Below, piece by piece: positions 33,835-46,557 of a DNA stretch of 64,000 nt. The notes beneath the pieces were generated by a model, which was given only the letters and a program-made list of their open reading frames with translations, made no database searches and was not told where the DNA came from. The stretch's first letter is position 1, and each line of letters begins with the position of its first letter. Position numbers and translations under genes: made by a program. The DNA is from Apiosordaria backusii (Eukaryota > Ascomycota > Sordariomycetes > Sordariales > Lasiosphaeriaceae). Location: positions 1,116,001-1,180,000 of the forward strand of contig JAUKTV010000007.1 of the NCBI GenBank assembly GCA_030549205.1, given 5' to 3'.

Positions 33835-34906
33835 TCAACCCATGACAACCCCCTTCCCAACCCTCCTCCCCCCTCCAGTACTACCATCCCCCTTTCCCTT
33901 TACCCCAGTAGCACCCGGCTCCCTAACCATAATACTCAACCTAACCGGCCACCTCCCCCTCTTCAAAAAGATTTCCTTCTTGATCTCAAACCCAAACTTC
34001 TTGTAGTACTCATTATTCACGAGGCTGCTCGACTCGAGGTACATCTGCCTGCCCTCTCGATCCGCCTTCATCATCCCATCCCTCAGCAACCTCCCCCCCA
34101 AACCCCGGCCTTGACTGCGGGGTTTTGTGCCGAGGTAGACAAGATACCAAGCGTCATTTTCCTTTTCCGCACCCAAAACCTCGCGCTTGGTGTCGTGAAG
34201 CAAGGGGAGGATCTCGTCGAAAAGTCGACGTTTCCCTTCGGAGCAGAGCTGGAAGTGGAGGCGCCAGAGCCCGGAGCGGAAGTGGGTTAGGTAGGAGTCG
34301 AGGTTTGGTTGGGGGCCGGGGGGGACCCTTGAGAGTGTTAGTAAGATGGGATGGGATGGGGGGGGAGGGGGGAGGCGGGGAGCGGGGAGGGTAAAAGGGG
34401 GGGAAGGCTCACCATAGGGCGACGCTGTCGAAATCTTCACCGACTGTGGTTACCAAACCTCCGCCGATGCAGTGGGACGCGACGGTGTAAGTGAGGATGT
34501 CAACGTGGAGGTTCCATTTGTGTTCGGGCGAGGTGGGCGAAGCCTTGGCCGAACCTGTCGAGCCTCCCCAACTAAACGTCACTCCCAAACTCGAATCCTC
34601 GTCGCTGTCAGGTTCAACAGGCGGATTGCTATCAATATCAACCAGATACCTCGCGTAGTCATCCGCCTGGAATGCGTGCGCCAGCGACAGGGCAGCCTCG
34701 CGGCACTCGTGGGATTGGACGGTGCGCACGGTGGTGTGCCATGCCGCGGGGAGGAGGGAGCGTTTGGTTAGTGTTGCGACGACTTTCATACCATTACTAG
34801 CACTACTCCCGGTGGGATTATTCGTGGTGGAGAGGGGGATTGAAGTAGTGGCGGTTGTTGTTGTTGTCATGGCGGTGGAGGAGGAGGTGGTAGTTGACGT
34901 CGCCAT
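33835..34906 (-). CDS. GNAT-family N-acetyltransferase
   Basis: Exons are 34906-34413 and 34327-33835 (329 codons, 328 residues) with an 85-nt intron rich in C on the coding strand. The N-terminus is a Ser/Thr tract. The catalytic fold is seen in the second half: WYLVYLGTKPRSQGRGLGGR contains the acetyl-CoA pyrophosphate-binding loop (R/Q-x-x-G-x-G/A, about residues 235-242), followed by the typical LESSSLVNNEYYKKFGF strand-helix motif. Similar fungal proteins are annotated only as GNAT; the substrate is not predictable. The gene ends near a C-rich spacer and converges on RPA2. Confidence 0.8.
34348..34407 (+). other. G-quadruplex candidate opposite the GNAT intron
   Basis: The plus strand, which is the template strand for the GNAT gene, has many closely spaced runs of three to eight G (GGG, GGG, G8, G6, GGGG, GGGG, GGG, G7) in about 60 bp. 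It lies entirely inside the 85-nt intron. Confidence 0.65.
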
Positions 34907-37013
34907 GCTGGGCTAACGTCGCGGGTGTCAACTACATGGTCATGGTAAGCACATGACATCAAGAAAGGTGTAAAAGGGAGGAAATACTTTATGTGTCTGA
35001 TATATTTTGTATACTATCACCCGTATGGACTCTCGAGAGCTGGCTTCGAGAGACGGGCATAAACCTGGACGGGTGGCGGAGGCAGTTGAGGGCGGTTCGC
35101 AAATCAGCAGACATCAATGTGGTCTTTTGCGCGGGTCTGGGCTCCTTTGGCAAGAAGGTGGTGAGAATGGTGAGGTATCGTTCAACCTGAGCGTTGAACA
35201 AGACCCGGCTGGGTGGTTTGGTGGGGAGGGGGTTGACCGGTTGTCCTTGTTACACTTGGGAACAAGAGGGTTGAGAGAATAAATGAGAAAATATTTGTAA
35301 ATGTATGTGGAAGTCGGTGAATCGATTGGAGGCAGTTGGATAGCAGAGATAATTGTGTAAGGTTGAGTGGCTGGTGGTGATAGATAGATAAGTAGTGGGA
35401 GTGGCAGGGTAATATACGAGGCGGTTGGATGGCTTGATCTTTGTCAGGTCGACAGCAGCAAGTATGGTGTTGCAAGAAGCAAACAAACAGCAACAGCGAA
35501 CTACAAGGTCGAACAAACAGGCAGACAAGGCAAAGCGCGTGTGTGTGCGTGCCCTTGGAGTTAAATGCCCCTGAATGGGGGACTTTCAAGTAGACTTGGA
35601 TAATACGGGGGGGGGGGGGTGTGGTACTGGATCAACTCTGGAGTGGTAGTCTGGACAGTAAGATCCAGGGAAGCGGGAGCAAAGACGAAGTGGCAGGTAG
35701 ATTCATGGAATATGTAGACGAAGCACCAGACCCTAACAATTTTCTGAGACAAGGACACGAAGGGACCAGCTCCGACGTAATGAGACAAGGATGATGAGAG
35801 TCGGAGATGCTGGGATACGATAAGATAGGTGGGATGGACTCAATGTTTGGAATCAAGCAACCGGAGGAATGCAGCGGGCTCTTTTCGGCAAGAGGCACTT
35901 ACACACGCCACGAGTATGCACATGCCGCGTTGGGGAACGGTGGCTCCCCGTGATGCACTTGCACGGCTGCCGGAGAAGGTCTCCACAATCCACCCAGTCA
36001 TCAGACAACACAAGTCCGTATCTCTGTCAGGAAATCGTCGGGAATGGCCCCGTTGAAGCGGTCCCTCAACCGGACAACGGGGCGGGCGTATCCATTGGCT
36101 CCCAACGGCTGCCCACAGACCGGGGGAAGCCAGGGAGGTCCAAAGACGGACCATGAGCAACGGCAGCGCCGGCATCCTAACGTCGGTCAAGGTGGGGGTT
36201 GGAAGCCCGTCTTCGTCTAAATTTCCCACCCAATGAAGCTTGCACGAGATGCAGCCTTCACAGCATCTGTAGACGACAGGGACCCAGGCTCGACAGACCT
36301 TCCTAGCGTTCAGCTGCACATGCCAAGTTAGACGGACTAGGGGACTGAGGGACTGGAGGGCTGGGGGACTGTGCTCATCCGGGCATCGGGTCCCACCGAT
36401 GTCTGAGTGGAAAGTTGGCCATGAAATGGTCATGTAAGTCGCCCTGTTCCAATCACACGTCGTCAATTGGTGTACTGTATGTACACGGATATGCAAGATG
36501 ATCAGGTGACGCAGCCATGGGTGTCCTGGCCGCACGCCCTACCTGCAGCCGCCGGTTCCCGAGAGATAGTGATGCCTGGCGTGATAAGAGCTTGTCCAGT
36601 CGAGAAAGAGAAAGACGGATGGCATACTCGGAGCAAGCATGAACAGCTCTGTTGTTGTCACGTCGCGTGGTTGCGTCCCCGGAGCACAATGTATGTACTC
36701 CCACCGCCGAATCTGCAGGAAAATAGTTCTTTTGATTATTTTGGTTAAAACCCCCACCCTAGCTCCTCAAGCAAATGCTCTGTTATTAAGTAACACTACT
36801 GGTTGTTGTGTATGCAAGGTGCTGAAAAAGGAAGCAGGGGGCTCTCTGCCCGGCTTTGTAAGTCACCGGTCCAAACAAGCAGAGAGCGGATATCTTAGGC
36901 ATAAAAAGCGGAAACCAATGGACTGCCAATACCTCGAAAAACTGCACTTTTGCTGTGTAACGCCAATGGCCATGTTGAATGGGTGGGTTCGACCCGGATT
37001 CCGATCTCGTCAA
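34907..37013. other. Intergenic 2.1 kb with no gene seen
   Basis: This region contains the GNAT promoter and the IDI1 3' flank. A G13 run lies near 35608-35620. The longest open frame (about 230 codons, minus strand, 35840-36535) is rich in Cys, Trp and Arg, has no recognisable domain and looks like chance reading. I see no RNA gene. Confidence 0.45.
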
Positions 37014-37944
37014 TTACATGCGGCGAATCTCCTGCTCGTTCTTGTACTTGTCGAGGCCCGTGTCCAAGTTTGCCCACCACTCAAAGAGCATCGAGTTGCA
37101 GATCAGCTTGAACCAAGGCGTGAACTTGAGGGAAGGATCCTCAAAGAGCTGCTTCAGCTTCTCAGCAGAGACATATTGTACGTCCTGGACCTCGTTCGGG
37201 CTGGGGTTAAGATCGACGTTGGCCTTGATAAAGAGAATGTAGTCAACTGGTAAGATAGCCCCTGGTTAGTACATCGGCACGACATCGCGGGGGCTGCACA
37301 TCATTGCTACTCACTCTCGTGCTCGCCCCATTTCCCATCGCTTGGCGCCTTGTAGTGAATGCGGGTCAGGAAATGGAAGTCCTCCAGGGGAACTTGCTCC
37401 TTCTTGATGCCCAACTCGTGCTCCAGCTTCCGTCGCGCAGCATTCTTGACGCCCAAAACAGAGTCCTCGAGGTTGGAGCCGGTCTCGCTCGCCATGTGCA
37501 GCGGGTGAGAGCAGCAGGTATTGGTCCACATGTCCGGGAAGGTAATCTTCTCGGAGGCGCGCTGCTGGAGGAGCAGCTCGTTCTTGTCGTTGAAGAGGAA
37601 GACAGAGAAGGCGCGGTGCAAGAGTCCCTTGTCAATATTCGTCATGAGATGGCCTGATTGCGCGTGGCGTTCCTGGTCAGTACAACATGAACCCCGCGCA
37701 TGTTCCCCCTCCCTAGCTGCTTCTTGTATCATGGTGACAACTCACATAGCTTCTTGCTGGCAGTTCCGATCGGCGTGTCATTCTCGTCCGTCACGATGCA
37801 GACCTCGTCCATCAAGCGGATCTGCTCCTCATCGTGGCCCTCGAGCGCCTCGCCGCTCGTATCAATGTCGGGGAACAGGCTGAGAATGGTCTCAGCTGTG
37901 ATCGGAACGCTGCGCGTCTGCGTCTCGGTGGTGGTGACAGACAT
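37014..37944 (-). CDS. IDI1: Isopentenyl-diphosphate delta-isomerase (Nudix fold)
   Basis: This enzyme interconverts IPP and DMAPP in the mevalonate pathway, feeding sterol, carotenoid and prenyl synthesis. Exons are 37944-37746, 37653-37315 and 37246-37014 (257 codons, 256 residues). The type I IDI/Nudix domain is intact: AFSVFLFNDKNELLLQQRA, the catalytic cysteine in WTNTCCSHPLH (Cys114 by alignment to the family), the Nudix-box-like stretch AARRKLEHELGIKKEQVPLE, and the metal-binding GEHEIDY pair of glutamates, whose last residues are joined by splicing exon 2 to exon 3. No N-terminal targeting peptide is obvious, so it is probably cytosolic. The start is the first ATG of the frame. Confidence 0.95.
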
Positions 37945-38771
37945 GGTGGGCGATGTGAGTGGTGACAGCTGGGTAGGGTCAAGCGCGTCGAGGGGTGCGG
38001 ATGAAGAAGTTGGGCCCAAGTTATAAGGAATAAGTTCCCCAACAAAGTCCACGATAAGGGTCGACGCAGCGCAATTTAAAGTGGGTGCCCTGAACCCTCC
38101 CGCTTTATTGCCCGATTAATCGCCGCGCCGGCCCCGACAGCCTGGCACGAGGGGCAAACCGCGGGGACTGACAGCCGCCAGAACTCCTCACCGCTGTAGC
38201 TAGGAGATCAAAGAAAGACCCTTGCCACCCAAAGTCGTCCCGCCACTTACACCCAAAAAGGAAAATAAAATACATTCTTTGCATTGTCCCCATTGGATCG
38301 GGCATTAAACCTTTGAGTATGCCGACGGTGAAACAACTTGAAGAGCATTCTGTCACCAAGTCCTGAAGACTTGTCATAGCTTCGATGACAAGTGATAAGT
38401 GTGTAGGTAACCATTAGGTACTAAGCGGCAGAGCCTTACGGTTATGCCCCTTTTTACCCCTATTATCCCGCTTCACTGGGAGCCGCAAGCCTTGGTATAT
38501 AATATAAATATATATCTGCTTGGAGCATTTCCATGATATATGTATATGTGACAGTTCGAGAGCGTTATAGATACTTTTGCCTAACCTTAATAACATCAAA
38601 CCCCATTCATTTTCGTATCTTAAACCTGGAAATATACATCCCGCCCATGTTCATAATTTCGTCATGCGTCTTGCCATAAACCATATTTTTCCTGCTCTTT
38701 TCTCCATGATCATGACCCTCCTGTTATAATGTCACCAACAATGAAGTACAGGTACGCAACCCTAACCTCCA
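37945..38771. promoter_or_regulatory. IDI1 promoter / MATE gene 3' flank
   Basis: This 827-bp spacer lies between two genes on the minus strand. It must carry the IDI1 promoter. No further gene or strong motif is visible. Confidence 0.4.
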
Positions 38772-40867
38772 TCAACCCGCGTTGTTTCTGTTTTCGGCTT
38801 CCTTGGCTGCTTGCTGCCAGTCGGATGCCCAAATAAACGCGTATTCAACCAACGAGACGCTACACAACAGCATTAGCATCCACATCACTCACTGCGAGGG
38901 AAAGTAAAACTCACAGGCCTAGCCCAATCGTGACACCAATCCAAAGACCAGTCAACTTCCAGTCCAAACCGAAGCCCAAGGCAAAAGAGATGGGCAACGC
39001 CACGACATAGTAGCAGACAAGGTTGGCATACCCCCCAAACTCCTGTCGGCCAATACCACGCAACAGCCCATGAGATACCGCCGCCATGCCATCGAAAACC
39101 TGCATCAATGCACAGACAGGCATGACCTTCGCAACCAAGTTGATGACCTCGGCATCGTCGGTGAAAAGCCGTGGGATGCTGTACCGGAATACTGTTAGAA
39201 TTGTAAGGTTAAACACGCCCACGAGAAAACCTCCAACGACGGTCTGTTTTGGAAGAGTTGATTAGCCATCGCACACCCACAAACCCATGAATAAGGCCAT
39301 CACTCACCACTTTAGCCGAAGTCTTTGCAGCATCCACCAGCTTCGCCCCAACAAGATTCGCAACCCGCGTCGACCCAGCAATCGACAACGGGAATGGTAT
39401 CTGGAAAGTCGTCGACGTAATCGTCACCAACACACTCTGAGCCGCCAGCGTAGTAACACCAATCCTCCCGCACAGCAGCGTCAAAATCTCAAAAGCAAAC
39501 CACTCCGCCACCACCATAATCATCCCCGGCAGCGCCAGCCTGATCATCGGTCCCCAATTCCTCAACGCCCCCTTCTTGAACCCACCCCACGCCTCTGAAC
39601 CCTCCACCTTCCACACATACAACCCCAGCAACAAAGGCAGCAAATTCTGCGTAATAGCCACCGCCATGGGAGCCCCCTTAAACCCCCAGCCCAGCTTCCA
39701 AACAAACAAAAAGTTTAAACAAACATTAATCGGGGCCGCCACGAGCAACACATACGTAGTCGCATGAAACAGTCCCTGCGCCAGTACAAACCTCTTCCCC
39801 GCTTCAAACATGGCATACGCCGGCGCCCCCAAAACAATAGTCCTCAAATAAATCCCCGCAAAAGCCGCACTTGCCTCCTCAATCCCCAGTTTGACCAGTA
39901 TCGCCTCCGAGTGCATCCACAACCCCAATACCGGCACGAGCACCAACAGCAAAAAGTACACCATCCTTTGCATTTGCAATCCCACCAACGTTTTATGCCC
40001 AGACCCAAACGCTTGCGCACACAGCGTGTCCAGACTTGTGGCCAGGCCTTGGATGGGAGCGTAGCAGGTGATATTCGCCGTCATTGTGGCCAGCGTCACG
40101 GCCCCCAGTTCGACGGTCCCTAGCCTTGCCACTGCGAAGATAGACGTTACTGTTAACGAGTACTGGAGTAAGAAGGTCACAATGAGGGATTTGGAGTAGT
40201 TGGCGATAGTCTTGGCTTCGCGCTGCCAGGTAGTTCGGATTTGGCCCGCGGCTACGGCGGCTTCCCATTGCTCGTTGAGGTTCTCGGGGGCATCGGATGG
40301 TCGACGGGGACAGTCACTTCCAAGGAGGGGTGCTCTTTCATCTTGGCTGATGATAATGCGGGGGGCTTCTTCATCGCCCGGGGGAAGGGGCACTTTGGTG
40401 CTGAAGAGGCGTTTGTAGAGGCGGGAGAACTGACCAGCGAGACCTTTGGGCGGTGGTTCGTGGTGGTGTTTGGGTGGTAAGATGTGGTTATCCCTCAACA
40501 ACGAGCGTTCAGCATCGCGACTGCGGGCTTGCTCGGTTCGAGTGAGAGGGCTGGCGTCATCGAGACCGAGGGGAAGAGCGAGGGCTGGGCGGGTGGTGCC
40601 AAAGGCTATGCCGCTGGGTCTACGATAGAGTGTTGGTCCCGGGTTGGTTTCGTCATCTCCGTATTCAGAGCCTTCAATGGCTTCTGAGTCAACAGGTACA
40701 TCCTCATCATCGGAGAAAGCTGCCAGGTCTCGAGCAAGAACTTCTTGGGCAAGAGGTGAGGTGGAAAGGAAGGAGTTGGCTAGTGATGCGTGGCGGTCAT
40801 GGTGGCTGCTGGGAATTGAAGACTTCTTTCTTGGCGGAATTGGCTGACTGCCTGGACTTGAAGGCAT
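38772..40867 (-). CDS. MATE-family multidrug/toxin extrusion transporter
   Basis: Exons are 40867-39308, 39243-38915 and 38859-38772 (659 codons, 658 residues). A long, charged cytosolic N-terminus of about 210 residues precedes twelve expected membrane helices in two MatE halves. The first half starts with SLIVTFLLQYSLTVTSIFAV, ARLGTVELGAVTLATMTANI and PIQGLATSLDTLCAQAFGSG, the classic MATE motif. The second half has FQIPFPLSIAGSTRVANLVG. Fungal MATE proteins such as yeast Erc1 sit in the vacuole or plasma membrane and export organic cations or toxic compounds by cation antiport; the substrate here is unknown. It is divergent from URB1 across 1 kb. Confidence 0.92.
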
Positions 40868-41868
40868 TTTGATGGCTTGTTACAAATATTTTGTGTGGTT
40901 TGAAGTGTTCACCGCGAGTCCGCCACCCGAGAGAGTTTGATCTCGGCCTGTTCGGATGAGGCAAGCCGGTCCCTGCGTTGAAAGACGGGACGAAGAACCG
41001 AATGCGACGTGGGACCCAAACAGTATTTGGCGTTGCAGGTTGAGCTGCAATGCAATGCAAAATGGACAGGTTGAAGAGTTTCTCAGAGCAAGTGCATGAG
41101 AGTGAGAATGAGAGTGAGAGGCATGAGTCAAACTGGGGAGGGACGTCCCCTCTCTTGTGTAGGAGCTGGGGCCTTGGAGGGGTGTGACCGCTGCATCGCT
41201 TCACCAACACCCTGGCAAAGGTTTAGGTAAAGATTGACCGTTGTTTCGGAACCCGTTCACCATTAGTGCGTCCTGCCGATAACCGGCATTGGATCGAAGC
41301 AGTATCGTGCCTCCCACGCTTCATGGTGAAGATGGTGGCGGGCAGCTGGGTCATAATGGCCGAAGATCGTGCTAATCGTAGAAAGAAGATCTTGCAAATG
41401 CGGTCATACAAGCTGCTGTGTAAGACCCCTGCAGACAGATGAGCCAAGCAGATTGTTAGCTGGGGAAGGTGGGTTGGATTCCGAGATACGGGTTAGGGTT
41501 GTTGTGAGACAAAGGGGAGGTTTGAAATGGCTGCTATCTCCGAGTGGAAAGCCAAGGGCGCAATATTGACGCTTATAGATGAATAAAACATATATCTGAG
41601 TACGTATCAGCCAGCTCTGTCGAGTAAATTCGTTATGTTTCCGCAAGTCATCTCAGATACCTATCAGGTCAGTGATGGAGAAGAGAGAGCTTGATCTTAT
41701 CGTGATGGAGCTATTGATCTTATCGCCCCGCTAGTTCGCGATTGGAAAGCGGTAACTGGGCGCAGAATAATGAAATTCCCAGAAAGTTTCCCAAGCAACG
41801 CTGTTTTGCGACAGCCAGATGCAAATACTCGTCGCATAATTCCTTTGGGCTGGAATTGATTGCGCAGG
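40868..41868. promoter_or_regulatory. Divergent promoter MATE / URB1
   Basis: This is a 1-kb spacer between divergent start codons. On the URB1 side, an imperfect duplication (41672-41725) places GTGATGGAG and TTGATCTTATCG twice, each with a TTATC (GATAA) core. A GAGTGAGA-type purine tract lies near 41097-41125. No gene is seen. Confidence 0.45.
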
Positions 41869-44800
41869 ATGGGAAAGCGATTCTCTTATGGCGGCGATGC
41901 TGCCGGTGCACCGCGAAAAAGAGCGAAAGTTGTTCATGAAGCCCCAACGTCCGAGGAAGTTCACGCAAGCAGACAGTTGAGGCAGCTGCTGATATTTGAT
42001 CAAGACCCAGCGCGGTCAAGACATGGTTTGTGCTTTCCTTTCTAGAAATAACCTGTCAATTGTGTGGCTAATTCAGCTTCCAGGCCTCCAATCATTCAAA
42101 CTATTTCTGGACGAGCTACTCAGCGCAGACGGCGGCATCAAGAGCGAACGCGCCAGGATACTCAGAGATTACCTCGATGCAGAGAAGCCCGCCGAAGATG
42201 ACGAAAGCCCCGTTTATCTTCCGGATATTATGCAAACATGGAGCCACGCTGGCCAAACGAACAACGACAATATTATGTCCGCCGTTCCCGTGGTGCTCGT
42301 CTTGCTCCTAAGGCTGCTTTCCCAATCGCTCGACACTGTGCCTTACGGACTCGGAATATGCAGGACACTGCTACAAAAGAGACAGCAGGAGCTTATTTCC
42401 CGAAATCTTGCTGCTGACAAAGGCAAATCATTCATTATTTCCCCAACTCTCAGGCTGTTGAGGGAAGCAGTTAGTTTCGATGGAGGCGCAATTGCAAGAC
42501 CCCTTTTCAGGGCGAGGGCGACCATGCTGAAATCGTTGGCCCGCAACATGGGTATCGTTCATATGGGAGAGGACAAAGAGGACACCAAAAGACCTTCAGC
42601 CCGCACCAATGCCATTCAGTTCTTCCTGAGTGCTATCAAGTACCTCCATCCTGAGGCGAAGAAGGAGCTGCTTTCTCAGAGGGACATCGTCTCTGCGCTC
42701 ACCCGAGACGTCAAGCAGGACCCTCCATATCTGTTGAAGGAACTACTCACTGGGCTCAAAACCCATATCATCATGGATGACAAAGTACCTCGTGAGGCCA
42801 AGTCAAACCTGCTCAACACATCGACGCTTGTTCGATTATCGGCGCTCTACCAGTATCGTCTGGATTCACCAGCCGAAGACGAGCCTTCGATAGCCGATCT
42901 CGCCCACGAACTGTTGTTGACAGTGTGCACAAATCCAGCTTGTGGTGTGTTGAGGCAGGACTCTGGATTCTACCCCCGGGAACTGGACCCAAACACGACG
43001 ATTCCGACAGCTGAGCTTGACGACTTGGGGCTGGAAGCGGTTGTGTGGATGAATAAGTTCAAAAATGATGTTCCTGTTCGAAACTTCACACTCTCCAACT
43101 TTCTTCCAAATTTGCGCCCTTGGTCAAGCGTCAAGCAGAGCGAGCTCATTACCTCTATTTTTAGGGTGGCTCCAGAACTGGTGGCCAACTACTTTCTCAG
43201 CAACAAGTCTTTCACCTTCGAACCAAAACTCTCTGCAACATGGATCGGCTACGCGGCGTTTCTCTTCAATACGGTCATTCTCCCCATACCAGAGAATTTG
43301 TGTCGTGGCCCAAGCGTCCCTGAGCTGCCGCCTCCGACCTCAATCGTCCTTGATAACATCCTCCCTCTTCCTCTCAACCAAAAAGCGCTGGTCCGCTGCT
43401 TAGAGCATAAGTCAAATATGATCAAGTTTTTCGCGACGCGGATAATGGTGGTGGCGATAGAGAAGCTTGATGCTGTCATCAGAATCTATCAGGGCACTTC
43501 TCGCTCCAATCAGACAATTTGGAACGAGGCGGCTCGGAGGCTGGTGGATGAGTTCTGTCAGCGTAGTCCCGGCATCAGAAACATGATCAACGCATGCCAA
43601 AAGATTCCCACACAGGACCTGCTCCACCGCGAAGCTGCGAGCCGGCTCCTTCGTCTGTGCTACGAGGTGCTGCCCCAAGCCACGTTGAGTGCCAAGTTGG
43701 ATGTTTCCATCCACCTGGATGCAGCTCTGGGCCGCATCTCCAACCAAGAATTGGACGATCCTCGTGACTTTGCTCTTGGCTTGAAAGAGCTTGAAAGTCT
43801 TCTGGCCATTGCGGGTTACTCTCCTGGTATGCGTTGGTTTGGGGCCTCAAAAGGCACGACCCTATCTCCATTTACTCAGCTGCTTAAGGTCTGTGCCGAG
43901 GCACCAAAGGGCGTGTCACTGAAAACGATCCAGCAAGTGCTGAATTTTGTGGCCGCGGAACAACAGCTTGTTCCGGGCCATGCTGGCCACCCTAGACTGC
44001 TTCCGTTGGTGGAAGCTCTTCAAACTTTGCACCAGTCCTCTCCCAAGTACGCTTCTCAGGTGTGGCCATTTTTGGATACCTGCTTCACACACTGCGCCAG
44101 CAAGTCGGTCAAGTACGTCGAGATGCTGCAAGAAATTGCACAAGAGACCGCCGAATCCACAGGTCAAAATATCGACGAAGCTCTTGTGAGTCCTATCATT
44201 CTTGCCATCCGGGACCAGCTTCCCCATGCGTCTAAGAATGGAGGAGAAGAGGTGCTCAAGGGCCTAGGGCGCCTTTTGCCTACCCTTTTAGGGCTGTCTG
44301 TCACAGTCGGCGAGAGCAGGGCAATACTCAGCTCAATCTTCTCAAAGATGGTGAGCGATCTCCCAGACCCCAAAGGCAAGCTTGTCAAGGCAGGTGTTCC
44401 TGAGGGGCTTCAATTTCAACATAATAGTTGGTCACCTACGAAAACAAAAGCTTCCAGACCCGAGAAGAATGCAGCAAATTCACACGATGCGGTTACATCC
44501 GAAACGGCCATCGACCGAGAAACTTTGGAAGGCATGCTGCATATTCCTGATAGTTTGGAAGCTGAAAACTCGGCCTTGATGAAGTGGGCAAACAAGACAG
44601 CAGATGAACTCGTCGATGAAGGCTATGCAACGTCACTGATTGCATTGCTGGCGTCTGAACATGCTAGTATCCGGAAAGAGGCCCTGGTCAGCATTCTCAA
44701 AGTGGCTGACAAAATTAAGCCCTCAGAGTACGAAGAGAAGGAGCAAGTCTGGCTGCTTTTGTCTGAACTCGCGGAAACAGCCAAGGGTAATATCGACGAC

Positions 44801-45352
44801 GGGCCTTTGCCCAGCACAATAGTTGCCTTTGCAAGCCACGCGCTCCATATCGTGCGCGATCCTCTTCATGGTCTCTACCCCAAGGTCAATATTTTCCTGA
44901 CCAGGGGCCCATATTGGAGCCTTGACAAGCTGCCGCTTGTGGATGAGATCTTGACTGAGGAGCCGAATGTCGGCGATGCGTTCTACACTCAGATCAGCTG
45001 GCTGTTGACATATCTTATAGATGGGCTACGCACGGCTCAGGATTTGGAGTTATATCACAAGAAGCGAGCCAAGGGACCGATTCTTGAACGGATTCTTGCG
45101 CTGGCAGTTAACCCGTACATGAGACTTCCACTCCGAACCCAGGTCTTGAGGCTGCTCTATCGGGCAAGCGGCATCGAAGGAGGCAGTACGACATTGACCA
45201 CGAGATTCAGCGTGATGAACTGGCTGGAGGAAAGGCGGTCCGCATGTGCTGATCCGAGTGAAGCTGCGGTGTATGAGAGTCTGCGTAAGAGGATATGGGA
45301 GACTTGTGACCAGCAGAGGGTTGTGGAATGGAGTAAGGAGGGGTTGCCTTGA
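41869..45352 (+). CDS. URB1: Ribosome biogenesis protein Urb1/Npa1
   Basis: Urb1 (Npa1) is part of an early pre-60S particle complex in the nucleolus. Exons are 41869-42025 and 42084-45352, with a 58-nt intron (GTTTGT donor, GGCTAAT branch site); 1,142 codons give 1,141 residues. A short basic N-terminus (KRFSYGGDAAGAPRKRAK) leads into the Urb1 N-terminal domain (FKLFLDELLSADGGIKSERA and RILRDYLDAEKP, then PHLLK-type repeats and NTSTLVRLSALYQYR). The remainder is helical-repeat sequence. Assignment rests on recognition of the Npa1 domain. Yeast Urb1 is longer (about 1,760 residues), while filamentous fungal orthologues are, as I recall, nearer this size. Confidence 0.85.
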
Positions 45353-46557
45353 GCATTTAATTGTACAGTCGTAGAGCATGTACGGAACAATACCAAGATA
45401 CCAAGCGTTTGAGTCTTATAAGCGGGCGCACAGTGTCAAGTAACTGGAGTTCAGGCAAGTGTTCTTCTAGGGTCGAGCATCTGAAAGACGCCCTTGGAAA
45501 CTCGAGCACGTCTCAAAGGGACTTCGAGTTCTATGGTTTGTTGAATGAAAGGGTAGTGGCTGCCTTGACAGCTGCAGGCAAGGAGCTCCCGTCTTGGACA
45601 CAAGGCCTCCCCCACATTTGCATCACGGTATCTTTGATGCCTTACACGGCAGCTGGGCTTTTGGATCAGGCAAGGTTGCTGAAGCATTGCTAAGGTACCA
45701 GGTAAGCACGAGTGAATATGCCTTATATAATTGAACTGATTGGTTAGGTACTGCTCTGAACAAGTCTTGATCCGAAGTTTATCTGCATCTGGAGAGCAAG
45801 GAGTGGTGGGCAGGCCAGCTCTTATCGATAAGGACTTGTCTAGGTGAGGCGTTTGATTCAGGCTTCGAGAGACGAGACACCGTCCGACCCCGCCACTCGC
45901 TCCCAAGCAGTTTATTCAACTTGCATTGCACCGAGGTGCACCGAAAAAATCAAGCAGCGAGGTGAATCCACACGTCGGCCCCGTAGCACTGTCCACCGGG
46001 GCCACTGCCGCACCGCCACTGCCATCTAGTGCCCAAAAGCAAGTCGCCCGAGACCTTCTCCTTCCAGAACAAACCCCATTTATTATTGATTTGATCAACC
46101 GCACACCCACACCTGCACCACACCAGCACACGCTCGCAAACAAGAACAAGAGCCCAAAATCACCGCGCTTTCACCGACTGTCCTACCTCGACATCGCATC
46201 CAATCCCACATCCACCTCACCTCGAGTAACAAATCCCCTGCCATCGCCCCGTGAACCTGCCATTTCTGCACCACTCCACACCTTGTCACCTCGCCCGCAA
46301 TTCACCTGCCAACCGACTGCTGCTCAGTTTCGGGTTGGGGTAACCTCCTCCTTTGAGGACAGGCATCAACCACCAATCTTTCATCGATCGAGCGCTTTAA
46401 CTTTACCAAGGCCACAGTCTTATTTGTTTTCTCGAACAAAACTAGCAAATACGTTGCCATCGCACGCCTCGACGGCACCCAGTTGGCAACGCCCGCCACA
46501 ATCCCCATAGAGAGCGCCCAACGACCCAATTCATGGTTGTTGCGTAACTCTATCACC
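45353..46557. promoter_or_regulatory. URB1 3' flank and 4E-T-like gene promoter/leader
   Basis: This 1.2-kb spacer lies between two plus-strand genes. From about 45930 to 46510 it is C-rich and open in one frame without any ATG, a pyrimidine-rich leader rather than coding sequence. It ends 48 bp before the chosen start. Confidence 0.45.

Noticed and set aside
35840..36535. A 231-codon minus-strand open frame between the GNAT gene and IDI1
   Set aside because: Cys/Trp/Arg-rich composition, no domain, no codon bias and no splice context; it looks like random reading.
36983..37000. GGGTTCGACCC, a B-box-like string near the IDI1 end
   Set aside because: No cloverleaf can be drawn around it; it is part of the IDI1 3' flank.
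45926..46510. A 194-codon plus-strand open frame before the 4E-T-like gene
   Set aside because: It has no ATG and begins only with a TTG. It is Pro/Ser/Thr-rich because the leader DNA is C-rich, and it ends with TAG before the real start.
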